Origin: Holtiella tumoricola
GTDB taxonomy: Bacteria > Bacillota > Clostridia > Lachnospirales > Cellulosilyticaceae
NCBI RefSeq assembly: GCF_027857615.1
Contig: NZ_JAQIFT010000030.1
Span: 1 to 52,772 of the forward strand
Direction of reading: 5' to 3'
Length of the DNA: 52,772 nucleotides
This document shows positions 25,492 to 34,392 of the stretch, piece after piece (position 1 is the stretch's first letter; every line of letters starts with the position of its first letter). Made by a program: the position numbers and the translations under genes. Under the pieces are notes generated by a model, which saw only the letters and a program-made list of their open reading frames with translations, ran no database searches and was not told where the DNA came from.

Positions 25492-25514
25492 GAATGAACA
25501 AAGGAGGTGAAGAA

Positions 25515-25775
25515 ATGCCAACAGTAAGGCCTATTGAAGATTTACAACAGCCAAATGAGATTTTTGAAATGTGCCATGAGAAAAAAGAACCTATCGTTTT
25601 GACAACAAAGGGATATGGAGATTTAGTTGTCATGAGTATCAAAACTTATGCACAGTTATTAGAAGGTAATCAGATAGATGCTATTTTATCTGTTTCCGAT
25701 AAAAGTTATAAGGATGACATCAAGCGTTTAAATGCGAAAGCTTGTCTTTCAAGTTTAAGGAGAAAAACATTTTGA
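25515..25775 (+). CDS. Solitary Phd/YefM-type antitoxin-like protein
   Basis: 86 residues from ATG 25515, which has AAGGAGGTG 6 bases upstream. An in-frame ATG at 25494 lies before the predicted transcript start. The N-terminal part matches the Phd/YefM antitoxin fold: MPTVRPIEDLQQPNEIFEMC, then EPIVLTTKGYGDLVVMSIKTYAQL. These antitoxins bind DNA through this region and mask a RelE/Doc/YoeB toxin with the C-terminus. No toxin gene follows; a strong terminator comes 15 bases after the stop. It may act on a toxin elsewhere or be a leftover regulator. Confidence 0.8.
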   Translation: MPTVRPIEDLQQPNEIFEMCHEKKEPIVLTTKGYGDLVVMSIKTYAQLLEGNQIDAILSVSDKSYKDDIKRLNAKACLSSLRRKTF

Positions 25776-25789
25776 GTAGACTAATTTTA

Positions 25790-25836
25790 TAACCCCCTAT
25801 TTTCAGTATGATCCACTGAAAATAGGGGGTTTTGAT
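25790..25836. terminator. Strong Rho-independent terminator, probably shared
   Basis: AACCCCCTATTTTCAGT pairs perfectly with ACTGAAAATAGGGGGTT around ATGATCC, then TTTTG. It separates the antitoxin gene from the convergent iron-sulfur protein gene. Confidence 0.92.
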
Positions 25837-25868
25837 TTTTGGTTCTTCCAAGATTCTTAGTTGTATAG

Positions 25869-27077
25869 CTATAATCGTTTTCTAAGATAACGACTAAGCT
25901 TATAAAAGGGTTTATATATACCCAATTTAAAAAGTAATTTTTTGAATGAAAGTTTTATTCTGTTGTATGTATCTTTAGGTTTTACATAGTTATTGAAAAT
26001 TGTATATAGGTCCTTTTCACCTGCTTCAATTTCAGCTATAAATGCATCTCTCTCTAAAGGTTTAGGGTAAGGTCTTAGGAGATTTTGATTACCTTTAAAA
26101 ATTTCTTCTCGTTCAACAGGTATAAAATGAACTCCTGATCTGATCTGTTCAAATAAGAAGCGACCTTGATTACTTAATACTAATATACAAGAAAGCCCTT
26201 TATCATCATCTATTTGATTATATTTTTTAGGAAGTTCCCAAAAGTCGCCTACAAGTAAATCCGCTTTCATTTTATCTCCTTTAAAAGTACATGAAAAACA
26301 ACGCTCTCGTAAAATGAAACCTTTTAAGAAAGCTTTCATATAAAGGGCATCTACAGAGACATTGTAGCAAATTGTTTTATTTGAAGCAAAAGTAATCTTG
26401 TTAAAGAAGTTAGTCCATCCTAAAGTTTTATCTCTAAATTTATAATTGATGACTTTACCATATTGATTTTCTAATTTTTCAAGATATTGTTTCCAGATAC
26501 TTGGAATAGCAACACCGTGGCAAATAACTCCCATCGTATACAAATTGGGTTGAGAGCCCACATAACGATAAAGTGCATCGAGTTGACAAGGTGTTCCTGT
26601 AAATAATACTTTATGATTCGCTTTTAAAAGGTGTTTGATTTCTTCATAGCAGTTCTTAGCTATGCTACCTATATATTTTGACCCCATCATTTTTAAAATA
26701 TCCTCAGGTTTATTAGAAACAATATGTACGGGGAGCATTTGATTATCCCAAACACACCCACATACATAATCACCATTTTTAATAAATAAATCTGCTAATA
26801 GTTTGAATAATCCACCTGATGAACTGGCTAGACGTACTTTTTCATCCTTATTATAAGCAGCATAAGCATCAGCAGTACTTAAACTATTATTGCAAGAAGG
26901 GGGATTTAAATGAGGACAAATCCGATCACATTTACCACAATTTATACATAAATCTATTGCAACATTCGGTACTAAACTAGCTTCTACATTAGGTTTAAAG
27001 GTAATAGCTTGAGTGGGGCAGGATGTTTCACATAAACCACATGAATAGCAATCTTTATCAAAATCAAAATTAATCAT
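25869..27077 (-). CDS. FdhB/FrhB-like iron-sulfur flavoprotein (F420 hydrogenase/dehydrogenase beta family)
   Basis: 402 residues from ATG 27077, with GAGGAGGTT 6 bases upstream; a TTG 15 bases earlier lies within that ribosome binding site. Two N-terminal [4Fe-4S] ferredoxin motifs, CYSCGLCETSCP and CINCGKCDRICP, are followed by the FrhB_FdhB N and C domains: SSGGLFKLLADLFI, GTPCQLDALYRYV, ICHGVAIPSIW and KADLLVGDFW. Such proteins occur often in clostridial polysaccharide loci, often beside polysaccharide pyruvyl transferases, and probably reduce a sugar-linked substrate with flavin. A pyruvyl transferase gene is present at 39.8 kb. Substrate unknown. Confidence 0.85.
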   Translation of the reverse strand: MINFDFDKDCYSCGLCETSCPTQAITFKPNVEASLVPNVAIDLCINCGKCDRICPHLNPPSCNNSLSTADAYAAYNKDEKVRLASSSGGLFKLLADLFIKNGDYVCGCVWDNQMLPVHIVSNKPEDILKMMGSKYIGSIAKNCYEEIKHLLKANHKVLFTGTPCQLDALYRYVGSQPNLYTMGVICHGVAIPSIWKQYLEKLENQYGKVINYKFRDKTLGWTNFFNKITFASNKTICYNVSVDALYMKAFLKGFILRERCFSCTFKGDKMKADLLVGDFWELPKKYNQIDDDKGLSCILVLSNQGRFLFEQIRSGVHFIPVEREEIFKGNQNLLRPYPKPLERDAFIAEIEAGEKDLYTIFNNYVKPKDTYNRIKLSFKKLLFKLGIYKPFYKLSRYLRKRL

Positions 27078-27155
27078 GTTGAACCTCCTCAAACGTATTT
27101 TTCTGAAAGATGTTTTTATCTATTTATATTATTATATACATATATATATGAAAGA

Positions 27156-29006
27156 TTATTTTTTAGCTTGTGTATAGGTAGGAACGATATGAGCCAGAGA
27201 TTGTCTAATGGAATCGGGGTCTGCTAAAGAATGGGACAATTCTTCTAGCCTAATTAAAAGTTCGTTAAAATCAATAGTACTAGGCTGAGCAATGAAGATT
27301 TTATTAGAATCGGTTTTGCCAAGTCCTTCTTCGCTTAAGAGAAGTTCTTCATACAGTTTTTCACCTGGTCTAAGTCCTGTAAAAATAATGTCAATATCTT
27401 TGTAAGGTTCTAATCCAGAAAGTTTAATAAAGTTAAGTGCTAAATCATAAATCTTTACAGGTGCGCCCATATCTAATATAAAAATTTCTCCACCAGATGC
27501 AAAGGTCATGGCCTGTAAGATTAGACTAACAGCTTCAGGAATAGTCATAAAGTAACGAATAACTTCTGGATGTGTAACCGTTAGTGGTCCACCATGTTCT
27601 AATTGTTTTTTAAAAAGAGGTATAACACTCCCATTACTTCCTAATACATTACCAAATCGGACAGCTACATAGTCTGTATCAGATGTGGTTTGATTAATGG
27701 ACTGTATAATCATTTCACATGCACGTTTTGTTGCACCCATTACATTAGTTGGATTAACAGCTTTATCTGTGGAGATAAAGACAAATTTTGATGTTTTATA
27801 TTTCTTAGCACATAAGGCTACATTAAGTGTTCCAAAAATATTGTTTTTCACAGCTTCTTCAGGATTATCTTCCATAAGAGGAACATGTTTATGAGCAGCG
27901 GCATGAAAAACGACATGAGGTGAATAGGTTTTAAAGACATATTCTAATTTTTCTTTATCTCTCACAGAACCAATAATTATTTTTAAAGCAGTTTTAGAAA
28001 TACCATTTAAGAGTAATTCATTTTGAATATCGTAAGCGTTATTTTCATAGATATCAAAGATAATTAGTAGCTTAGGATTGAACTTTAAGATTTGTCTACA
28101 GAGTTCAGAACCTATTGACCCCCCACCACCTGTAACAAGTATGGTACGATCTGAGAGCAGCGTAGATATAATATGATTATCTAAATGAATAGGATCTCTA
28201 CAGAGTAAATCTTCTATATTGACTTGACGTATAGGTAATAAGTTTGTGGTAAGAGAGTGATCAAGACCTGGAAAAATCATGAGCTTGCAGGTAGTATGGC
28301 TACAAATATTTATAATTTCAGTAATACGCTTTTTTGAAGCAGAAGGAATAGCAATAATAATTTCTTCAATGTCATAGATACGAGCTAGTTGTGGTATCTG
28401 TTCAATATTTCCTAAAACAGGTATCCCAATAAGCCTATGGGATTGTTTAAGTTTAGAATCATCTACAGCGAGTATAATTTGTCTGTGTGAAGAGACTAGA
28501 TTCATATCTTTAATCAAAATATTAGCAGCAGTTCCGGCTCCAACAAGCATAGTACGTATTGCACTATGTGTATCATGTATTGGAAATGTGTTGCGGTATA
28601 GAGCCTTTAAATGTCGATAACCATCAATTATAAGTCGAACACTAATACGACTACCTAATGTAAATAAGATAAGTATAAGAAGATAAATGAGATAAATACC
28701 ATTAGGAAGAGAAATAGGATACACTTTTGTATATATATAAAATAAAAGAGTTGATAAAAGATTAGAAGCAATTAATTGAGTAAAATCATGAATGCTCATA
28801 TAGCGTAGAAGACATTTGTAAACTTTAAAACAAAGATTAGTTGCAAGATTAATAAGTGATAAAACAAAAAAGATTTGAAGATAAATAGCCCAATAATCAC
28901 CTGGTATACAAAAATCAAAATGTAGTAGTAGTGCCACTAAAAAGGCTACATTGACTAGAATCATATCTCCTATAAACAAGGTATATTGATAGACTTTTGA
29001 GAACAT
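27156..29006 (-). CDS. Membrane-bound nucleotide-sugar 4,6-dehydratase (CapD/PglF/FlaA1 family)
   Basis: 616 residues. Four membrane helices occupy about 1-125. A first Rossmann-like domain (TMLVGAGTAANILIKD) is followed by the catalytic SDR domain: VTGGGGSIGSELCRQI near 292, AAHKHVPLMEDNPEEA, STDKAVNPTNVMGATKR, where Met replaces the usual Tyr as in this subgroup, and VRFGNVLGSNGSVIP. Members convert UDP-GlcNAc to a 4-keto-6-deoxy sugar, the first step to bacillosamine or FucNAc/QuiNAc sugars. It is divergent from the polysaccharide operon by 177 bases. AGGAGG precedes the start. Confidence 0.93.
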   Translation of the reverse strand: MFSKVYQYTLFIGDMILVNVAFLVALLLHFDFCIPGDYWAIYLQIFFVLSLINLATNLCFKVYKCLLRYMSIHDFTQLIASNLLSTLLFYIYTKVYPISLPNGIYLIYLLILILFTLGSRISVRLIIDGYRHLKALYRNTFPIHDTHSAIRTMLVGAGTAANILIKDMNLVSSHRQIILAVDDSKLKQSHRLIGIPVLGNIEQIPQLARIYDIEEIIIAIPSASKKRITEIINICSHTTCKLMIFPGLDHSLTTNLLPIRQVNIEDLLCRDPIHLDNHIISTLLSDRTILVTGGGGSIGSELCRQILKFNPKLLIIFDIYENNAYDIQNELLLNGISKTALKIIIGSVRDKEKLEYVFKTYSPHVVFHAAAHKHVPLMEDNPEEAVKNNIFGTLNVALCAKKYKTSKFVFISTDKAVNPTNVMGATKRACEMIIQSINQTTSDTDYVAVRFGNVLGSNGSVIPLFKKQLEHGGPLTVTHPEVIRYFMTIPEAVSLILQAMTFASGGEIFILDMGAPVKIYDLALNFIKLSGLEPYKDIDIIFTGLRPGEKLYEELLLSEEGLGKTDSNKIFIAQPSTIDFNELLIRLEELSHSLADPDSIRQSLAHIVPTYTQAKK

Positions 29007-29136
29007 TTAAATTCCTCCTATTTTAGGTGCTTCTTTTCATTTTTATTATATGGACAATTATTTTATAAAGTGATTAATAAATGAAGTAAAATTTACAAAA
29101 ATTTAAAAATAATGAACAAGTAATGTCATTTAAAAA

Positions 29137-29142
29137 TATAAT
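29137..29142 (+). promoter_or_regulatory. Probable -10 box for the polysaccharide operon
   Basis: TATAAT at 29137, with a moderate -35 (TGAACA at 29113, 18-base gap), is the best promoter candidate before the operon that runs to 39706. A minus-strand TATAAT at 29045-29050 could serve the divergent dehydratase gene. Confidence 0.5.
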
Positions 29143-29183
29143 AGAATTGAAATATATGTTGATTTTTAGGAGGGGAATAAAAA

Positions 29184-29864
29184 ATGTCTTACTTAATCGT
29201 TGTAGCTCATCCTGACGATGAAGTCCTAGGAGCTGGAGCTACGTTGGCAAAGCTTTCGGCAAAAGGAATAGAAACCAATGTTTGCATTCTATCGGTCAAT
29301 GCGGATGCTAGAAATTATAGACCAGAGCTGGAAGAATTGGATAAAAATATAGAAGCTACTAGACAAGTATTAGGAATCAAGAAAATCTATAAAGGTAATT
29401 TTCCTAATATTAAGCTCAATACAGTATCTCACCTTGAATTAGTACAATTTATTGAAGCAGCCATCTTAGATTGTGGAGCAGATGTTTTAATCACCCATGA
29501 TCCGTCTGATCTAAATAATGATCATTTACAAACTTCACTAGCTTGTCAAGCAGCAGCCAGATTGTTTCAAAGAATGCCTCATATAAAACCTTTAAAAGAA
29601 CTTATGTTTATGGAAGTACCGTCTTCTACAGAATGGTCTTTAAATACAGGGGGAAAATTCACACCAAACTTATTTATAGAAGTAGGAGAGGAATATATTG
29701 ATAAAAAGATAGAAGCGCTTAAACACTATATAGGTGTAATGAGGGACTATCCTCATCCAAGAAGTGAAGCTTTTATCAAAGCACAGGCAGTTTATCGTGG
29801 TGGTCAATCTGGTATAGCATATGCTGAAGCTTTTAATGTTGTTTTTAGAAGAATAGTAGAGTAG
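29184..29864 (+). CDS. PIG-L/LmbE family deacetylase
   Basis: 226 residues. Zinc-binding motif AHPDDEVLGAGATLAKL at residues 8-24 (His and two Asp) and a later HDPSDLNNDHLQTS with the third metal His identify a PIG-L deacetylase. These enzymes remove acetyl from N-acetyl sugars. As the first gene of the polysaccharide operon, it may act on the sugar nucleotide or a lipid-linked sugar. AGGAGGGG precedes the ATG. Confidence 0.9.
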   Translation: MSYLIVVAHPDDEVLGAGATLAKLSAKGIETNVCILSVNADARNYRPELEELDKNIEATRQVLGIKKIYKGNFPNIKLNTVSHLELVQFIEAAILDCGADVLITHDPSDLNNDHLQTSLACQAAARLFQRMPHIKPLKELMFMEVPSSTEWSLNTGGKFTPNLFIEVGEEYIDKKIEALKHYIGVMRDYPHPRSEAFIKAQAVYRGGQSGIAYAEAFNVVFRRIVE

Positions 29865-29874
29865 GTAGTGTCTT

Positions 29875-30501
29875 ATGAAAGAGAATAAAGGACAATATTT
29901 CTTAAAAAGAGTATTTGATAAGTGTTTAGCTAGCTTTTTACTGGTGAGCATGAGCCCTTTTCTATTAATCGCTATCTTATTAATTAAGATAAATGATCCT
30001 ACCAGTCCAGTTTTATTTAAACAAGTACGAATTGGTTATCAGTGCAAGTCTTTTATAATATTAAAGCTAAGAAGTATGACTAATGAAAGAGATGAAAAAG
30101 GAGACTTACTGCCAGATAATTTAAGGCTTAAGTGGTGGGGAAAGCTACTAAGAAAAACCAATATTGATGAAATGCCTCAAATGATTAATGTGTTAAAAGG
30201 TGAAATGTCATTGATTGGACCAAGACCTGTGCTTCCTTCAGATGTAGAGAACTTTAATGCTTATCAGCTTAGAAGACAAGAGGTGTTGCCAGGTATTTCA
30301 GGATGGGAAGCTGTAAATGAATGGAAAACACCAACGTGGGATAAGAAGTTTGAATATGATATTTACTATGTAGAAAACTTTTCACTCTGGTTAGATGCTA
30401 AGATCTTTTTAAAAACAATCTATGTGATTTTGTTTGCCAAAAGACCAAGTGATGATTATCGCCCCACACGTTTTAATGGAAATGATGATTTAACTAAATA
30501 A
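29875..30501 (+). CDS. Undecaprenyl-phosphate sugar phosphotransferase (PglC-like)
   Basis: 208 residues, the short monotopic phosphoglycosyltransferase form. A re-entrant membrane helix (CLASFLLVSMSPFLLIAILLI) is followed by VLFKQVRIGYQCKSF, LKLRSMT, LRKTNIDEMPQMINVLKGEMSLIGPRP with the catalytic Asp-Glu pair, and PGISGWEAVNEW. It loads the first sugar-1-phosphate onto undecaprenyl phosphate. Together with the upstream 4,6-dehydratase it suggests a bacillosamine-type first sugar. The gene lies 10 bases after the deacetylase gene. Confidence 0.93.
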   Translation: MKENKGQYFLKRVFDKCLASFLLVSMSPFLLIAILLIKINDPTSPVLFKQVRIGYQCKSFIILKLRSMTNERDEKGDLLPDNLRLKWWGKLLRKTNIDEMPQMINVLKGEMSLIGPRPVLPSDVENFNAYQLRRQEVLPGISGWEAVNEWKTPTWDKKFEYDIYYVENFSLWLDAKIFLKTIYVILFAKRPSDDYRPTRFNGNDDLTK

Positions 30502-30516
30502 AAGGAGAGGGTGCTC

Positions 30517-31218
30517 GTGATTATTTCAATTCATCAGCCAGACTATATTCCTTATATTGGATATTTTTATAAAATAGCCTATTCGGATTTCTTCGTTTTT
30601 TTAGATGACGCTCAGTTTTCAACGGATAATATGCATCATTGGAATAATATAAAAACACCCCAAGGTGAACTCCGCCTTAAGGTACCTGTAGAGAATAAAT
30701 TAGGCATGAAAATTAATGAAGTACGTACGAGAGACACCCTAAAGTGGAAAGAAAAACACCTTAAAACAATAGAAATGAACTATAAGCGAGCTCCATTCTT
30801 TGAGCAAATATTTTCGACCTTTTCCCAACTCCTTTTAAAAGAGTATAGTAGTCTAGCTGAGATGAATATTAACATTAATAGCTGGATTGCTAATAGTTTT
30901 AAACTGAATACACCATTGCTGTTGTCTTCTAATATGGGCATTACAACAACTAAAGAGACACGTGTAATCGATATTTGCAAAGTCCTAAATGGCAACACTT
31001 ATTTATCTGGAAATGGTGCAAGAGCCTATCAAGTTCCTGAACATTTTGCTGATAATGGATTAACTTTAACCTATACAAATTATAAAGCCTTTGAATATCC
31101 TCAGCTCTGGAAAGATTTCATACCTAATTTATCTATTTTAGACTACATTTTTAATTGTGGATTTGATTGGACATTAATAGAAACCCATCTAGGGGGGAAG
31201 TTGGATGGAAATAGGTAG
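30517..31218 (+). CDS. WbqC family protein
   Basis: 233 residues from GTG 30517; AAAGGAGAGG ends at 30510, so a GTG at 30511 would be too close. The N-terminal signature IISIHQPDYIPYIGYFYKI, FLDDAQFS and HHWNNIKTPQG, and the later YLSGNGA, are those of WbqC-like proteins. They occur in O-antigen and capsule loci and may form an N-acyl or amide link on a sugar, but the reaction is not settled. It overlaps the next gene by 14 bases. Confidence 0.85.
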   Translation: MIISIHQPDYIPYIGYFYKIAYSDFFVFLDDAQFSTDNMHHWNNIKTPQGELRLKVPVENKLGMKINEVRTRDTLKWKEKHLKTIEMNYKRAPFFEQIFSTFSQLLLKEYSSLAEMNININSWIANSFKLNTPLLLSSNMGITTTKETRVIDICKVLNGNTYLSGNGARAYQVPEHFADNGLTLTYTNYKAFEYPQLWKDFIPNLSILDYIFNCGFDWTLIETHLGGKLDGNR

Positions 31219-32170
31219 TTTTTTAGAATTGGCTTTTGATCAAGGTCATGAATATTACACAGGTCCTAATGTAGCTAGGCTTAACACGGGAAGGGCAGCC
31301 ATTTATCATGCAATGTGTGTATTAGAATGTGATACGTTATGGTTACCTTATTATCAATGTGATACAGTACGAAACTTTTTAAAACAAAAAAATATTAAAC
31401 TTAAATTTTATAAAATAGATTCTTATTTTAATCCTATTCATCTTAGTCCTTTAGAAGGAGAAGCTGTATTACTAGTTAATTACTTTGGTATTATGAGCAA
31501 TAAGCGTATGCAGAGCCTGGCTTCTTTATATTCTCATGTCATTATAGATAATGCACAAGCTTTTTTTAGCGCACCTATTGAGCAGTGTTTAAATGTCTAT
31601 TCGGCTAGAAAGTTTATTGGTGTACCGGATGGTGCTTATGTAATAGGAGAAAATGCCAATAGGCAGATGGACACATATGGTCAGGATTATTCTGCTGATA
31701 CAAGCTTATTTTTGTTACAAAGGATAGAAAATGGATGTGAGGCCACTTATACTTCACGAATGATCAATGAAAAACGGCTTGATTATGCAGATGTTTTATG
31801 TATGTCAAAGTTAAGCCATACCATTTTAGATAGTGTAAATTATAAAATAAATAGAGAAAAACGGGTAGAAAATTTTAAACTTGCTAGGGGATTATTTGAT
31901 GGTTTGAATCAGTTGGATGTGGGTACCTATTGGGATGATACTTGCATTCCTATGGTTTATCCCCTTGTTATAGAGAGGGATAACTTATTAGAAGAACTTC
32001 AAAAAAGTAAAGTATTTCAAGGGCATTGGTGGGGATACTTGCTTCACGAACTTCAAGAAGATACCTTTGAATATTATCTTTCACGCTATATTATTCCTAT
32101 TACCATTGATCAACGATATGGTCAAGAAGCTTTAGAATTTATGGCAGCAATCATTAAAGAGGAGAGGTGA
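31205..32170 (+). CDS. Short DegT/DnrJ-like PLP-fold protein
   Basis: 321 residues, about 50 shorter than usual sugar aminotransferases of the DegT/DnrJ/EryC1 family. The N-terminal substrate loop LNTGRAAIYHAM, the PLP-ring binding IIDNAQAFFS (Asp115, Gln118) and the expected Lys136 in SARKFIGVPDG are present, so PLP binding is plausible. The middle and C-terminal parts diverge from the family. It could transfer an amino group to the 4-keto sugar made by the dehydratase. It overlaps WbqC by 14 bases and the next GT by a few bases, implying tight coupling with WbqC. Confidence 0.75.
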   Translation: MEIGSFLELAFDQGHEYYTGPNVARLNTGRAAIYHAMCVLECDTLWLPYYQCDTVRNFLKQKNIKLKFYKIDSYFNPIHLSPLEGEAVLLVNYFGIMSNKRMQSLASLYSHVIIDNAQAFFSAPIEQCLNVYSARKFIGVPDGAYVIGENANRQMDTYGQDYSADTSLFLLQRIENGCEATYTSRMINEKRLDYADVLCMSKLSHTILDSVNYKINREKRVENFKLARGLFDGLNQLDVGTYWDDTCIPMVYPLVIERDNLLEELQKSKVFQGHWWGYLLHELQEDTFEYYLSRYIIPITIDQRYGQEALEFMAAIIKEER

Positions 32171-32175
32171 TCTTG

Positions 32176-33336
32176 ATGAAAAAAGTATTGCTCATTGCGC
32201 CAATGTCATCCGTACATGAACGTTTTAATCGCATCAATATAGAAGTTCTAAAAAGTTTAGGTTATGAACTTCATGTAGCAGCAAATTTTGAATGTGGATC
32301 TACGGAAGATTTACGTTATCATGCACGCTATAAAAATCTATTAGAAGAAGAAGGGATTATTGTTCATCAGATCCCTTTTTTTAGAAGTTCTTTAATCAAA
32401 AATATTAAAGCAATACAAGTATGCAAAAAACTATTTTCGAAGGAATGCTTTGACATGATTCATGTGCATACAGAGACTGGTGGCTTTATTACAAGGATTG
32501 CTTTACTTCATAATACCCAAACACGACTTATATATACGCCTCATGGCATGTCTTTTTATAAGGGAAGCTCTCTCAAGAGTTGGTTCTTTTATTATCCCAT
32601 TGAAAAATGGATTTGTAAAAGAAGTAGTGCTAACTTGGCTATGAATCAAGAAGAATTTGCTGTACTCAAAAATTATCATTCAAGTACAGCTTATTTTGTA
32701 CATGGAGTTGGTCTAGATATAAACAAAATCAGTAATCAACAGGTTAATCTGATACAAAAAAGACAAGAACTTGAGATACCGGAAGATGCATTTCTCATTT
32801 TATCCATTGGAGAGCTTAATAAAAATAAAAATCATGAGATAGTACTTAGGGCACTTGCTAAAATGAAGGATCTTAACTGGTACTATTTAATATGTGGGGA
32901 GGGATCACTTAAACAACATCTTGAAGCAGTAGCATTGTCTCTAGGCGTTTCAAACCAGGTTCTGCTTGCTGGATATAGACGTGATATACCTCAAATTATT
33001 AAAGTTGCAGATTTGTTTATTTTTCCTTCTTTTCATGAGGGATTACCAGTGTCTTTAATGGAAGCCATGGCTGGGGGATTGCCTATAATTTGTTCAAAAA
33101 TACGAGGTAATGTAGATTTGATTACAGAGGGAGAGGGAGGCTATCTATGTCCTCCTGAGAGTATAGAGGCCTTTTATAAAGCACTTGTTACACTTAGATT
33201 TAATAAGGGCTTAATAGAGCATATGGGACAGAATAATTTAAATAGAATTCAAGACTTTACACAGGAGAAGGTTGCAAATGAATTAGAAAAAATTTATAAG
33301 GAGGTTCTATATGATGAAGAAGAATCCTTTAATTAG
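32176..33336 (+). CDS. GT4 glycosyltransferase
   Basis: 386 residues from ATG 32176, with GGAGAGG 8 bases upstream (a GTG at 32167 overlaps that site). GT-B fold with KKVLLIAPMSSVHERFNRIN, an EpsD/TuaC-like N-terminal domain, SIGELNKNKNHEIVLRAL and the E-x7-E region FHEGLPVSLMEAMAGGLPII. It adds a sugar to the lipid-linked intermediate on the cytosolic side. The donor is not predictable. It overlaps the next gene by 26 bases. Confidence 0.9.
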   Translation: MKKVLLIAPMSSVHERFNRINIEVLKSLGYELHVAANFECGSTEDLRYHARYKNLLEEEGIIVHQIPFFRSSLIKNIKAIQVCKKLFSKECFDMIHVHTETGGFITRIALLHNTQTRLIYTPHGMSFYKGSSLKSWFFYYPIEKWICKRSSANLAMNQEEFAVLKNYHSSTAYFVHGVGLDINKISNQQVNLIQKRQELEIPEDAFLILSIGELNKNKNHEIVLRALAKMKDLNWYYLICGEGSLKQHLEAVALSLGVSNQVLLAGYRRDIPQIIKVADLFIFPSFHEGLPVSLMEAMAGGLPIICSKIRGNVDLITEGEGGYLCPPESIEAFYKALVTLRFNKGLIEHMGQNNLNRIQDFTQEKVANELEKIYKEVLYDEEESFN

Positions 33337-34381
33337 TATTATTGTCCCTGTGTACAATACAGAGAAATATCTAGAGACATGTCTTGAAAGTTTAGTAAAT
33401 CAAAGTCTTTATGAGTTAGAAATTATTTGTGTAAATGATGGAAGCTTGGATAGAAGCTTAGAAGTGCTTAATAAGTATGCACAAAAGGATGGACGTATTC
33501 AAGTAATTACACAGAAAAATGGGGGGTTGTCTGCTGCTAGAAATACAGCACTAGATCAAGTAAAAGGTCAGTATGTTCTCTTTGTAGATAGCGATGATTG
33601 GATTGATACTATACTATGTGAACAGCTTTATCAAATAGCTACAAAGGAAAATGCAGATTGTGTAATGTGTTCTTATATAAAAGAATTTAAAAATCATTCT
33701 ACAATTAATCACATTTTTGACAAGGCATACATAAGTTGGAATGAGCAAGCTATTCAATCTCAAATACGTAGAAAACTTTTTGGTCTCGTTGGAGAAGAGT
33801 TAGCAAAACCACAAGATGGAGATTTGATAGTTTCCGCATGTATGCAATTATTTAGAAGTACTCTTCTCCGAGACTTAAGATTTGTAGATAATAAGGTAAT
33901 AGGAACAGAAGATGCATTATACCAAATTATGTTTTATAAAAAATGTAGAAAATTTGTGTATATAGATCAACCTCTCTATCATTATCGGAAAACAAATGAA
34001 TCCTCTATTACCTCATCATATAATGCTACACTTTTTGAAAAATGGCAAAATCTCTATGATCTATTAGCAAGAGCAATTGAAGAAGAAAACTTAGAACCTA
34101 GCTATTTTGAAGCATTTTATAACAGGGTTGCTCTAGGAATGATTGGGTTAGGACTAAATGAACTTAAAGCTAAGCATAAGACAATGAATCAAAAGGCTAC
34201 ACGCCTTAAAGAAATACTGAATACTAAAAGATATAAAAATGCCTATGAAAAGCTTGAATTTACTTATTTACCTTTTAAGTGGAAAATATTTTTCTACCTG
34301 TGCAAATATCAAAAGACAATGCTTCTTGTCATCATGCTAGAGTGCATTGAATTTTTAAGAAAGAGAGTTAGACTTCCATAG
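33311..34381 (+). CDS. GT2 glycosyltransferase
   Basis: 356 residues. The GT-A fold is clear: ISIIVPVYNTEKYLETCLESLVNQ, IICVNDGSLDRSLEVL, NGGLSAARNTALD and the DXD-type FVDSDDW (about 95). A C-terminal helical region ends in a hydrophobic basic segment that may touch the membrane. AAGGAGG is 6 bases before ATG 33311, inside the end of the preceding gene. Confidence 0.92.
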   Translation: MMKKNPLISIIVPVYNTEKYLETCLESLVNQSLYELEIICVNDGSLDRSLEVLNKYAQKDGRIQVITQKNGGLSAARNTALDQVKGQYVLFVDSDDWIDTILCEQLYQIATKENADCVMCSYIKEFKNHSTINHIFDKAYISWNEQAIQSQIRRKLFGLVGEELAKPQDGDLIVSACMQLFRSTLLRDLRFVDNKVIGTEDALYQIMFYKKCRKFVYIDQPLYHYRKTNESSITSSYNATLFEKWQNLYDLLARAIEEENLEPSYFEAFYNRVALGMIGLGLNELKAKHKTMNQKATRLKEILNTKRYKNAYEKLEFTYLPFKWKIFFYLCKYQKTMLLVIMLECIEFLRKRVRLP

Positions 34382-34392
34382 GAGGAGATTTA

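Noticed and set aside
32462..32644. 60-residue plus-strand ORF inside the GT4 gene
   Set aside because: Out-of-frame overlap of a conserved glycosyltransferase, no ribosome binding site.
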